From positions 9,078,848 through 9,142,847 of the forward strand of contig CM073527.1 of assembly GCA_037074615.1 (NCBI GenBank): DNA of 64,000 bases, given 5' to 3'. Both the position numbers and the translations under genes were made by a program. Below, piece by piece: positions 22,618-34,539 of this stretch. The notes below the pieces were generated by a model. The model was given only the letters and a program-made list of their open reading frames with translations. It made no database searches and was not told where the DNA came from. Positions within the stretch are counted from its first letter, which is position 1, and every line of letters begins with the position of its first letter. The DNA is from Leucaena leucocephala (lineage: Eukaryota; Streptophyta; Magnoliopsida; Fabales; Fabaceae).

Positions 22618-22939
22618 GCGATGTTGCTTGCTTGTATAATCTTTTGTGTAAATGCATTTCACACTTCTTTTTGTTTTATAAATAGCTATGCAAAGTGAAG
22701 ATAGTAAATTTTTGTAACTTTAATCAATCTCTACCTTTTGGATAATATGGTGGATCTTGATGAAGGTGACTATGTCTGTTGTATTACTTGTACATTTGAT
22801 GGAAACAACTACTGTAAAATGTATATATATATATATAGTTATATTCTCACATTAATGGTGTTAGGAAAAAGATGTTCCCAAGTTATTATTTTTCACCTAG
22901 GGAGTTGTCATTTGTTGTTGGTAGAGTTATTATTTTTCT
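22618..22939. other. Spacer between MULE relic and copia B
   Basis: Contains an ATATATAT tract at 22821-22837. A short frame at 22738-22947 shows no domain. The junction between the MULE 3' end and the truncated copia 5' end lies somewhere here. Confidence 0.4.
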
Positions 22940-23551
22940 ACCCATAATCCTATTTTTTAAAAAGTATTATAGCAATAGTATGGTGAAAAAGGTTTCAAAA
23001 AGTATTATGAACTAATTTCTTGCCTTTTCGTGGTTGAACAAAATAATGAGCTTCTAATGAGGAATCATAAATTATGTCCAACTAGCTCTACTACATTCCT
23101 ATAAGTGAATGTAGTAACAAATAAATCATCCCATGGTCAGAGGCGTGCATATGGACGCGGCCATAGCCATGGATTAGGCCGTAGTTGATGTGGTGGTAGT
23201 CGTGGTTCCCACTCGAGGTGGGCAAATAATGATGATAGCCACAAAAAGAAAACTAGTATAAATGATAATTATATTGAAAATTTATGTTATCGTTGTGGTG
23301 GCAAAGGTCATTGGGCTCGTACTTATTGTACACTAAGACATTTGGTTGAACTATACCAAGAATTGCTTAAAAAGAAAAATAAAAATAAAAGCAAAGAGCC
23401 AAAGATAGAAACAAATTATGTTGGGGAAGAAAGCGATTCTAATTATGGCAATATGGATGTGACTTATTTGGATGTTGATAATTTTTTTGCCGATCCTAAT
23501 GAAAGAATTGATCACCTAATTGGTGATAGGAGTGTCCAAAAAATAAGTTAA
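22940..23551 (+). pseudogene. copia B gag, C-terminal part
   Basis: The reading starts in KGFKKYYELISCL and EQNNELLMRNHK and passes a Gly/Arg/Ser-rich stretch. It then reaches the zinc knuckle CYRCGGKGHWARTYC and an acidic tail MDVTYLDVDNFFAD. In the knuckle the last Cys position is Tyr (TAT where TGT is expected), a single G-to-A change. Nucleic-acid binding is therefore probably lost. Confidence 0.82.
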
Positions 23552-23719
23552 ACTTTTATGATTATGTCTATTTTCCTTTTGCTATAATAAAGTTTATACT
23601 TCTCTCAATAAAAGAAAGTTTATACTTACTATGAAGTTGTTTCTCTCAATAAATAAAATTATGAGTATTTCTTTTCATTAATTCTTTTTATGTTTCTTTT
23701 TCATTTGTTATATTCCTGT

Positions 23720-24072
23720 TAATGAAAAATGGCACTCATTGACATTAATAAAGAAAAATTATGTCTCATTGATAGTGCAACAACTCATACAATATTAACA
23801 AATGCAAAATATTATTCTTCTTTGGTGATGCGAGAAGCCAATGTCTAGACCATATCTGGAAATATAAAGATGATTGAGGGGTTTGAAAGAGCTAATATAT
23901 TGTTACATGGAGGGACATAATTATACATTAATAGTGCATTTTATTCCTCTAAAACTAATAGGAATTTGTTGAGTTTCAAGGATATCCACAGAAATGGATA
24001 CCATGTTGAAACAAGAAACAAAGAAAACCAGAAATATCTTGTTATCACATATATGATTTCTAGTAAAAAATG
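23720..24072 (+). pseudogene. copia B protease
   Basis: The frame reads CLIDSATTHTILTNAKYY, with the variant D-S-A active site typical of this copia group. It continues with SSKTNRNLLSFKDIHRNGYH at the domain end. Two in-frame stops are present. It would process the polyprotein. Confidence 0.78.
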
Positions 24073-24179
24073 AACATTGTAAAAATTCCCTGCTCTTTCC
24101 TCTTGCATGTATTACACATTTATTAGTACAATTAAAATGGATGCTATTGCAAACCAGAAGTTTGTAAGTGAGAATAAAT

Positions 24180-24960
24180 TTAATATTTGATATGACAGGT
24201 TAGGCCATCCTGAGAGAATAATGATGTGAAAAATAATTGAGAATACATGTAGACATTTGTTGAAAATACAATTAATTATAAAATCCCATATTTTCTCATG
24301 TGTTGCATGTTCTGAAGGGAAACTAATTATTAGACCAATATCAATAAAAATAGAAAGTGAGTCTCTCACATTTCTAGAACGTATACAGGATATTTGTGGG
24401 TCGATTCACCAACCATGTGGACCATTTAGATATTTTATGGTTCTAATTGATGTATCGACAAGATGGTCCCATGTTTACTTATTATATACTCATAACTTAA
24501 CATTTGCGAGATTACTTGCTCAACTAATTAGATTGAGAGCATATTTTCTATATTATCCCATTAAGAAAATATATCTAGATAATATCGGTGAATTTACTTC
24601 ACAAGCTTTCAATGAGTATTATATGGTATGTCTATGGGGATCAACGTTGAATATACTATAGCACATGTTCATACACCAAATGGACTTACAAAATCATTAA
24701 TTAAACTTTTACAGTTTATTGTTAAACTATTGTTTATCAAATTGAATCTCCCAATATCTACTTGGGGACATGCAATTTTGCATGCAGCGACGTTAACTCA
24801 TATCAGGCTAACTAGTTATCTCAAGGCCTCCCTTTTACAAATAGCTTTTGGTCAGGAATAGAATATTTCTCATCTAAGGACTTTTCGATGCGCGGATATG
24901 TTTTGATTGCTCTACCACAACATGCTAAAATGGGTATTCAAAGAAGGATGGGAATATATG
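24180..24960 (+). pseudogene. copia B integrase
   Basis: RLGHPERIMM is followed by FSCVACSEGKLIIRP, the zinc-binding start. The core reads GPFRYFMVLIDVSTRWSHVY and then IYLDNIGEFTSQAFNEYY, with the two Asp positions. Stops and a frameshift near 24650 break it. Confidence 0.82.
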
Positions 24961-25499
24961 TTGGATATTAATCTCCTTCTATGATAAAATACTTAGAGCT
25001 AACAATAGGAGATTTATTTACAGCTTAACTTGTTATTATCATTTTGACGAATCAAATTTTTCAACATTAGGGAGATAAAATAAGCAGTTGGAAAATAAAG
25101 TTAGTTGGAATGAGTTATCATTGTTTCATCTTGATCCTCGTACAAAACAATGTGAGCTAGAAGTTCAAAAGATAATTTATTTACACAGTCTATCTAATCA
25201 ATTGCCAGACATATTCACTGACCCTAAGAAAGTGACCAAGTCACATGTTCCAGCTACAAATGCTCCTATCGAAATTAGTGTCCCTATTGGACAATCTACT
25301 AATGAAAATGAATCAAAAGCACACTTGAAGCATTGTAGGCCTATCGGTGCCAAAGATAAAAATCCTTAGAAAAGAAACGGAGCTATAAATATAGATGGTC
25401 AGGTCAAGAATATTTAAGAAAATTTAGTAACTCTAGAAAAGTCTTTTGATAACACTAATATCTCAATTCTGAGAGAAACTCAGATACCTGAAATATGTA

Positions 25500-26507
25500 A
25501 AAATAATGAAATCTTAATAAATTATGTTATCAATGGAATACGATGGGATCGGGATGAAATCAACGTTGATGACATTTTTGCATATAATATAGCGCTTGAT
25601 GTAATAAATGATTTATGAGAATCATGAACCAAGGTCTATTAGCGAATGCAAACAAAGAAATGATTGGCTAAAATAGATAGACGCAATTGAGGCAGAATTA
25701 AAATCATTAGAAAAATGAAAAGTTTTTGCCCCTATGACTCTTACACCTGAAGACGTAAAACTAGTTGGATATAAATAGATTTTTGTGAGAACAATGACAG
25801 AAAAATGGTGAAGTAGTAAGATATAAAGCACGACTTGTTGCTCAAGGATTTACTCAAAGACCTAGTATTGATTTTGTAGAAACATACTCACCAATGGTAA
25901 ATGCAACTACTTTTCAATATCTAATTAATCTGACAGTAAAGGAAGGCCTCAATTTACGTCTAATGGATATTGTTATAGCCTATTTGTATAGCTCACTTGA
26001 CAATGACATTTATATCAGTCTCCCTGAAGGATTTGATTTGCTGAAACATACAATTCAAGTTCTCGAGAATATAACTCAATTAAGTTAAATAAGTCTTTAG
26101 ATAGATTAAAGTAATCAGAGCGCATGTGGAATAATCGACTTAGTGAATATTTATTTAAAGAAGGATATAAGAATGATCAGATATGTCCATGCATTTTTAT
26201 AAAAAGATCTGGAAATGAATTTGCTATAATTGCTATTTATGTCGATGACATAAATCATTGGAACTCCTGAAGAGATTTCCAAAGACGTAAATTTCTTAAA
26301 GAAAGAGTTTGAAATGAAGAACCTAGGAAGAACAAAATTTGTCTTGGACTAAAAATTAAACATATGAAAAATGGGATATTTGTGTGTCAAGAAACTTACA
26401 CGAGAAAAGTCTTAAAATGTTTCTATATGGATAAATCGTATCCATTATGCACTCTGATGATTATAAGATCTCTAGAGAAAGATAAAGATCCCTTTAGACC
26501 TCAAGAA
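25500..26507 (+). pseudogene. copia B reverse transcriptase, N-terminal part
   Basis: After a decayed linker, the RT reads KARLVAQGFTQRPSIDFVET, then MDIVIAYLYSSLDNDIYISL. The catalytic box appears in AIIAIYVDDI near 26225-26255. The frame ends at the nested solo LTR, after DKDPFRPQE. Several frameshifts are present. Confidence 0.82.
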
Positions 26508-28767
26508 TGTAATGACCCTAGAAGATACATAAATAAATAATACAATTTAATAAGTATATATTATTTCTTGTAGTTACATCACAAGATAGGGTAGATGGTT
26601 GAGTGATTAGAGACATTGTACTTGAGTGTGAGGTACTGAGTTTGAATCCCAGCTCCAGCTAAAGTGAATTTTTATTTTCTTCAGTCATCACGTGAAATTA
26701 CCATACTCCCCTTATGTCCTTTTTTTATTATTAAATATTTCCTCATTTTTGTCGACAGCACGAGAGAGGGAGATCAGTGGAGTAGCTTCATAACCCTAGG
26801 ACCATTGTCGCTGTGACCCGTCGCTCTCCATCGTCTGAGCTGTCACCAGTGTCAAGTTGCTCTACCGTCACTATGTTCTTCCTAGATTTTTGGATCTCGG
26901 CTGGTGGCAGGAATTTCTTCCTCTTTCCATTTTGCTAACTAACACCGTGAGAAATAGAGAGGGAAAATCTAGAGAAGCTTCGTGACCCTTGATCAAGAAT
27001 CTAAGGCCATTATGAGTTCATCTGCCACCGTCTACTATGTGCTCACCAGTGTCACTGTCTCGTATGAAGTTGTCTTCCTTATCTATGAAGTAAAGTGAGA
27101 GTTAGAGCGAAAGAGCATTGTAATTGCTAGTTATGGAGAAGGAGCTTCCACCATTACTGCCATCAACTTGCACACCATTATTACTGTAGCAACCTCAGAT
27201 CTCTGACTTTCCTTTCTGTTACTGTTCACAATGCCTCCATGTGAAGGGTGTGGTGAGCTTTACATCTCTCCTCTCCTTTAACTCTTGTTAGCTATGGTTA
27301 AAAGATTGTATTTTCTTTCTCCTCTGTTTGCCAAGTCTGCGATGGATATCAAGGTAAAGATTGAGTTATGTTGTGCTATGTAACACCATGAGCTTGCATT
27401 GTTGTATATATGTGTTATGGTTTAAGTCTCCGACAATCATAGACTTGTTTGGCAGCTAAAGCTTGGTCAGAATATATATATATACCTTGTGCAAGATGCT
27501 GTGATTAGGAAATTAGTGAGTTCAAAGTGAGGCAAAGTTTTTAAAATGAGTAAAGCATGCTCAAAGATTCGTAAGTGATGATTAAAATGATGTTTGGAGT
27601 AATATTTCTAAAAGCTAAAAAATGTTCAGGTTTAGGAGGAAAGAAAGAGTAAATTTTAACTATGTGATTAATGCTGGAATTTTAAAATCTATTTTGGTAT
27701 CGTTGGCTGAAAGATTTGAGGGTCAAAATGATATTTGAGAGCCAATGGTATGGTATGATTTAGTTGTTGTAGTTGTTGAAATAAGGTATTTGAACGAGTT
27801 TGAAAGTGGAAAAATGGCATGAGGAAAGAATTCAAAATTAAGAAGTTAAGTAAGTCAAGTATATATAGCGCTTGATATTCATAAGTCTCGTACTCATGCC
27901 AGATATTCATGGGATTTATTATCGCGCCTGTTATTCGTGGGATTTATTCTCGAGCCTGTTATTTGTGGGTTTCTCACCTGCGCCTGTTTTCGAGGCTTTG
28001 AGCGACCCCAAATTGGTTAGTTCCGTCATGGAATGTGTGCCCACGCTTATTTTCATTATGCTGACGTCTTACGAGAAAGTATGATTTGAGAAATTAGTGT
28101 TTTACACGGATTCTTCAAATATAATGTTTTGTTAAATATTTGGATTTGATTGATGTTTTTTATACAGTTTTATGGTTGTTATGATACTATGTTCTAGAAA
28201 ATTTATATTTATCTACAAAGCTTTATTATTTACAATTGAAAATGTTATAAATCGTTTCTTCTCGCATTTTAAATCATGTTTTTATAGGATGCTATTCATT
28301 GGTAGATTATTTTATCTTCAGATAGTGCTATCGACCCCATTTCTCCAGATGAGTAGTGAAGAGCCTCATTACTAATATGAAATAGCTTATCCTTTTTGTG
28401 TATCTACTCTGAATGTAATTATAAATTTATGAAATCTTTATATTATTTTATTTGAAACTTAGATGCTCCACCTAATTTATAGATTAAATTATGGTATGTT
28501 GTTATTTTGTGAAAGTATGAGTACCAATTTATATTGAAACATGTTTGTATATGATTTAAAACAATTGCAGTCTATTGTAGAATTCTCAGAAGGTCTATTA
28601 TATAAAGACAATCCTGTTGAAATTTTTATAGATGACTTGCCTTTTGATTATAATGGAATATATATTATAATTATTATATTAAATGTTCTATTTAATGTTT
28701 AAAGCTTAAGGAATATGAATTTTTTCATATTATGTGCCGGTCACTGCTCAAATTTTGAGATATGACA
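26508..28767 (+). mobile_element. Solo LTR, 2.26 kb, nested in copia B (TSD AAGAA)
   Basis: The insert starts TGTAATGACCCTAG and ends GAGATATGACA, and is flanked by AAGAA at 26503-26507 and 28768-28772. The copia B pol reading frame resumes right after it (EQLGPEVPYLSAI). There is no gag or pol inside, so it is a solo LTR. Length and TGTAA-GACC start suggest a Ty3/gypsy origin (inference). Small frames in it show no domain. Confidence 0.9.
26585..26662 (+). other. tRNA-like motif within the solo LTR
   Basis: GTAGATGGTTGAGTGATTAG (A-box-like) is followed 28 bases later by GAGTTTGAATCCC (B-box-like). It resembles an internal Pol III promoter, as in tRNA genes or SINEs. No acceptor stem or full cloverleaf was drawn, so it is not called a tRNA. 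Confidence 0.4.
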
Positions 28768-29500
28768 AAGAAGGTGATAAAGAACAACTTGGCCCAGAAG
28801 TGCCTTACCTTAGTGCAATTTGTGCACTTATGTATCTTGCTAGTCACACACGACCAGCTATATCATTTGCTGTTAACTTACTAGCAAGATATAGTTATTC
28901 ACCAACACGAAGACATTAGAATGGGGTTAAGCATATTCTTCGTTAGTTGAATGGTACTATGGATATAGGATTATTTTATTCGAATGAATACAAGTCTGAC
29001 TTTGTCAGCTATGTCGATGCTAGATTTCAGTTTGATCCATATGTTGGTAGATCATAAACAAGCTATTTGTTCAAATGTAATGGTACAACTATTTCATGGT
29101 GAACAATGAAACAAACCATATCAGCCACATTATTTAATCATGCAGAAATACTAGCGATACATGAAGCAAGTCGAGAATATGTATGGTTAATATTGATAAT
29201 ACATCATATATGTACTACTTGTATATTGTCATCTAGTAAAATGATCCCAATAGTTCTATATGAAGATAATGTTGCATGTAGTACCTAACTAAAAGAAGGA
29301 TATATCAAAGGAAATAGGAAAAAATATATTTCTCCAAAATTCTTTTTCACACATGATCTTCAAAAGAATGGTGAGATTAATATCAAGCAAATCCGTTATA
29401 AAGAAAATCTAGCAGATTTGTTCACCAAGTCACTTTCGGCAACAGTATTTGAGAAGCTCATACATGATATTGGACTTCGTAGATTCAGAGATATCAATTG
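28768..29500 (+). pseudogene. copia B RT connection and RNase H
   Basis: The frame resumes with GPEVPYLSAICALMYLASHT and SFAVNLLARYSYSPTRRH. RNase H then reads FNHAEILAIHEASREYVWL, VLYEDNVACST and NLADLFTKSL. Stops at 28918-28920 and 29286-29288 interrupt it. The region ends about 225 bp before the 3' LTR. Confidence 0.85.
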
Positions 29501-29725
29501 ACGTTATAAAAAAGGGGAGTCGATACACGTTTTATTTTTTTTCCCTTGACAGAGGTTTTGTCCTACTGGATTTTTCTAGTAAGGTTTTTAATGAGGCAAT
29601 GCTACGAGTGTATCAATTAATTGTGTACTCTTTTTCTTTCACTAGGTTTTTGTCCCACGTGGTTTTTCCTAGTTGAAGTTTTTTTTAATAAGACACATTA
29701 TTAAATAATGAACATCCAAGGGAAG

Positions 29726-30030
29726 TGTTATGAATATTAGAATATAGATATCAATCTCCCTCTCCCTCTTCAACTTCAACTTCAACTTCAACCTCCACTA
29801 CTCTATTACTCATCCACTACTATATTAAACTTGTAACTTCCACTAGGTCATTCATCATTTTATTACCCACTATATTTGTATTTAAATTTGGATGTAACTT
29901 ACATGTAAAACTATGCCTATAAATAGAGCATGTCATTTGTGTTGTAAAGCAAGTGGAATAATACAATATACTTATCTCATTTTTTTATCTTCATCTTTTC
30001 TCTCCTCTTAATTTTATTGTTAATTTTACA
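29726..30030 (+). repeat. 3' LTR of copia B
   Basis: Following the purine-rich CCAAGGGAAG, the LTR begins TGTTATGAATATT and ends TTAATTTTACA, about 305 bp. It holds a CTTCAA microsatellite at 29777-29803 and a TATAAATAGAGC motif at 29919-29930, a likely promoter. The end is set by the CA only. Confidence 0.7.
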
Positions 30031-30934
30031 ATATTTAATACATTATACCATCAATATTAATATAAAAATATACGTAGTTCATAATATTCATAAATTATGA
30101 ATAAAACAATTTATTCATTAAACTCACTGTAATGTCCTAAAAATATGGATCTAATTCTATTATATTTAATCTTCAGCGTACATCCATTTAATATAGTCCA
30201 TTCTATCTAAATTTATTGATGTGCAGTTGGGCCCCTAGTGGCAGTTTTGTCATTTCATTTTACTCACCTTTTCTAAAGCTAAAAGTTCTTCATACCATAG
30301 CAAGTGGATCTCCATTATATGTACTTCATTAATTTAGGATCCACCTAGTTCATCCATGTTAACATCCGTCTAATAATCCTTTAAAATTTGGTTGCGTACT
30401 CCTTTCTCTCTCCACCGCGACCTATATTAAATTTGGGTTCAAATTTTGTAATCAAATTATATATGCCTTTTCATATATTACACTAAAAATCTAAGGAATA
30501 AATTACATTATATATATTTATATTTATCTATATGACCGGAAATGGAAATTCTCTACAAAAAAAAACTGAATTAATCAAAAGCTTAATAATTTTATAGTAT
30601 TTTTTATTTCCTATCTATAATGATGTTATTTTTGAAGAAATTCAAAATTCAAAATTAGCGTCCGGCTACAGTATTTATTTATTTATTTGAGGAGAGGGAC
30701 GAGTCTTCGTCAACGTCGACCCATATTCTCCCATCTCTGTTTTGTGACGAACAACAAAACTTGAGTGCATCATTTCTCTCACCGTTTCTTCAACAAACCC
30801 AAAGAACAAGCATAGCAACAGGCAAATTTCTGGGTTAGGATATAGTTTTCCCTTTTACGTTCCATAGAACATAACCTATTTGAAGTTTATTAGGATTTTA
30901 CTACTAATCACTCTCTTTATATATTTATTTCAGG
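30031..30934. other. AT-rich spacer with leader-like segment
   Basis: 30131-30200 begins TGTAATGTCCTAAAA, like the start of a long plant LTR, but no matching end was found. 30690-30840 is less AT-rich and looks like a 5' leader before the frame at 30935. Confidence 0.4.
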
Positions 30935-31357
30935 GTCACAAGCTCAAAACCAAGCAGATCCACGGCAGCATCAGTTTCAGTTTCTGAATCCTTGAGGTCA
31001 GTTCTGAAAGATTTCCCAAGTGACTTAGGCAAAGAAGAATATATCATAACTCACTTAGCAGAAGAAGATTCTGATGAAAACTTTGGAAAGAATATACCCA
31101 CTGATCAGATCTACAAGGAAACTATGCTTTCTCGTATTAACTTTATGAGTAACTATAAAGTTAAGTCAGTAAAGAAAACATTCCCTTTAGAAAACAAACA
31201 GCACGATTTATATTTGCTAACAAGAGATGATATAAGAAGGCACAAGAAAAAATATGACTTTCTGCATATTGGACTTGTGCAAGCTTATGTTATGCCATTT
31301 ATATGTTTTGTTGTGATTTTGGTATGTAATTCCTACTTTGCATGTATTTATTACTAA
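30935..31357 (+). pseudogene. Movement-protein-like fragment (caulimovirid-related)
   Basis: A frame opens at a TTTCAG acceptor-like site (30931-30933) and stays open for about 140 codons. The section near residues 96-115, LYLLTRDDIRRHKKKYDFLH, is followed by IGLVQ. This resembles the N-terminal part of the viral movement protein family seen in caulimovirids and their endogenous copies. Such proteins move virus between cells. The rest of the domain is missing: after about 31290 the text becomes hydrophobic and unlike the family. No RT or coat region is seen nearby. It may be an old endogenous pararetrovirus fragment or a host-adopted exon. The family call is moderate. Confidence 0.5.
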
Positions 31358-32399
31358 TTATCAGTATTTGGAGTTTCTTTGATTCTGTTCGACATTTTCC
31401 ATTACAGTTCGGTTAGTTTATCATATTTCTGGTTATTTTTTATTATTGAGGCCTTCTAGCTCGATGATACTAAATGCTTCCTAAACTCTTTTTTAAGTGT
31501 GAGTTGTGAGTTCTACCTAGATAAATGATGAGTGTGAGTTTTTTCCTTAAGACGAAGGATGGCAAAAAAAAAAAAACACAAAGACAGAGAGATGATAAAA
31601 GAGAAACAAAATGGATGAAAATTTGTTGTCCACTATCAAGTATACACCACTCTTCCTATATATAATTTGAGAAAAATTTGTTTCTAACTAAGTCATTTAT
31701 AAGATAATTAATAAATTTTTTTTAATTTTCTTCTTATTGAATATAAAAAATTTGTGTGATAACTAATGATTTTTTTCAATATATATTCCTTAATAAGGAT
31801 AAATGTAAAAAACAATTATTAATTTAATGTATTTTTTGCTACATAAGAATATGGTACAAATGCCTTATATATAAAAATATAAAAATACAGTGGCATGTGT
31901 TTAGCTTTACATGCACCGTGTCTCTTTTGGAAGTAAGATATCAAAATGGTCCAATTAAAAATTATTTTTCAAAATGCTGGCAAAGAGAAGACTGGATATA
32001 TTTTTTAATGAAATCAAGGAGCAAATAATTTTCACCCAACGCAAAAGCCAAAGAATCTTGACTCATCATTGCAGTTATGAAAAGCGAACTGCCATGATAA
32101 TAAAGTTTTGCCCTTGCATGATGATAAAGTTTTTCCCTTTTTCTGTTTTTTTTCTTTTCATTCAACCTTTCTTGCATCTCTGAATTAATCCGAACTTTTA
32201 TGTTCAAATTCCCATATGATTTCTTCTAATCATCCCAACAGTCAAAAGATAAGGCCACCTTAATAAAAGCTTGCACCATGGAATGATCAATATTTGATAT
32301 ATTGCTTAAATGGAATAAAAATATATTCTCAATATTCGTTGGTATGAGATGAATGGGGTAAGAAAAAAATGTAAAATGACAAAAAGATAATTGTAATAT
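31358..32399. other. AT-rich spacer, no gene recognised
   Basis: Low-complexity A and T runs (for example 31566-31580). The short frames at 31962-32207 on both strands overlap each other and show no domain. Confidence 0.35.
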
Positions 32400-33700
32400 A
32401 AAGAAGATAAAATAAAACTATATTTTGTCCATAGAATTTTATTCAATTTTAATATAATCTCTATAATATAAGTTATTTATAGATATTAGGTCCAAAAAGT
32501 AATTTAAGTTTATAATTATAATATAGTCATTATCGTTAAATATTATTTTAATAGGGTTAAATTGTAAATTTATATAGTAAGTTTTAATTTAAGAAGGCTA
32601 GATATCAAGAAATTTTTTGAGATTTAAGGTCATCCCAAAAGTTTTTAAATTATAATAATATCTTTGTAGCCATTATTTAGTTAAATTTGATCGTTAATTG
32701 AGTAAATTTGTTCAGTTAGAATGTCTGTGTTATCTACTTTATCTTTTTTTAGGTTAAAGTGTAAACTACTTTTGGAGATGATGGGCAATTAATACATTAA
32801 GATATTTAAATTATTTCAATTTTACTCATTTACTAACAAAACACATTTTTATTTGATACTTGTTACATAAATTTTTTATTTCAATATATTATTGTTTAAA
32901 ATGCTACATACATAATATTATTTTAATAAATTATACTAACTAAACTATAAAATTTTTCAACCTTCACATATGAATTATATACAATATTAATTTTAATGTT
33001 TATTCAGTACTTTTTTAAAATAATATGACATATATAACATTTTAATTAATAATAATACGTTAAAATAAAAAATTTACGTGAACGAATATAAATTTATATT
33101 TTTGTAAGTGAAATGATAAAATTTTATCAATTTAAATAATTTATGGTGCTGATTACACCTCTAAAATTAATTTAAGGGTGCTAATTATACCTTTAAATAC
33201 TTTAAAGTACTAATTGCTTATCTAAAATTATTTTGGATGTTAGATACATATTTATCCTAATTATAGTATAGTCTTTATCATTGAATATTATTTTAGTAGG
33301 GTCAAGTTGCAAATTTATATAGCAAGTTTTAATATAGAAGTGCTAGGTATCATGAAGTTTTTATAGGTTTAATGTTGCCCTAAAAGTTTATAAATTGTAA
33401 CAATGTCATATTGGCTATTGTTAAGTTAAATTTGACCGTTAATTAAATATATTTGTTCAATAAAAAAGTCTATATATTATCCATTTTATAATTTTTATAT
33501 TAAAGTGTAAATTTATTTTATAAACTTTTGTTTTCGAGTGTTGGGAATCAAAAACTATATTAAATTTAATTATTAATTGATTAAATATATTAAATTAACA
33601 AATCTATATGTTATTCACGTTAGTCTTTTAAGTCACATTTAAAAATAAAAAAAATAAATGCATTATATTGGAGAAATCGAAGCTATAGTATCTTATGCAA
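32400..33700. repeat. Diverged AT-rich repeat, unit 1
   Basis: The stretch starting AAAACTATATTTTGTCC near 32412 matches one near 34549. Inside, a phrase such as TTTTAATAGGGTTAAATTG (about 32550) recurs in modified form about 740 bp later (33290). So each unit is itself made of two related halves. No coding capacity is visible. Confidence 0.7.
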
Positions 33701-33736
33701 ACTTTCAGAGTTGTACTTTAACCCATGTTATTATTA

Positions 33737-34208
33737 TTTCTTATTATTAATATAAAAAATAGATAATTAATTTATAAATATTAAATAAATCAGTTGTTAG
33801 TTATATAAATTTATTTTAATTTCTCTAAACTTTCATATGTAATAATGTGTATTAAAATTACTCTTTGAATAAGAGCCATCTTAGTATGGATTAATAAGGA
33901 TATTTTAAATAAAAAATTATATAAAATATATTAAAATTTTATATTTAATATTAAAATAAATATATTTACTATTATTTTTTATTATTAATATAAGAATTAG
34001 ATCATTAATTTATAAATATTAAAAAAAATTAATTGTTAGTTATCTATAATCAATTTATTTTAATTTCTTTAAATTGTTATATGTAATTATGTGTATTAAA
34101 ATTACTCTTTGAATGAGAGCTATTTTAATATATATTAATAAGAATACTTTAAATAAAAATTATATAAAATAAATTTAAATTTTATATTAAATATTAAAAT
34201 AAATATAT
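33737..34208. repeat. Tandem pair, about 240-bp unit
   Basis: The phrases ATTAATTTATAAATATTAAA, GTGTATTAAAATTACTCTTT and the end TTAAAATAAATATATT occur in the same order at 33737-33969 and 33979-34208. The copies differ by scattered substitutions and small indels. Confidence 0.75.
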
Positions 34209-34539
34209 TGTGTAATTCTTTAGAAGCAAGTCATGTATATATGTAGTGCACGTTCGCCTTGTGAGCTGAAATGGGCTCCAAGCCGAAATTATCGTGGATT
34301 TGACTAACGAATAAGCATAACAATGATTACATTCCCACTTCCGTGCAAAATACGAAAAAGCTTTATAAAAAAAATAAGAAAAAACTATAACTGCATATAT
34401 TATAAGAATAATCTAGTATATCAAATGCTCATATATACCAATTTTAATTAAAAATATATATATTTAAATATCATACAAAAAATATTATTACAGAAAAATC
34501 TTGTAAATTTATTAAATAACTATGAAATCTTATGATAAA

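Larger units (their letters stand above)
22940..30030 (+). mobile_element. 5'-truncated Ty1/copia element (copia B) with nested solo LTR
   Basis: gag C-terminal part, protease, integrase, RT and RNase H appear in copia order and end with a 3' LTR. The 5' LTR and the start of gag are missing. A 2.26 kb solo LTR splits the pol region at 26508. All frames are broken by stops. Without the nested insert, the remnant is about 4.8 kb. Confidence 0.88.

Noticed and set aside
26585..26662. tRNA gene
   Set aside because: Only A/B-box-like words are present; no cloverleaf or anticodon could be defended.
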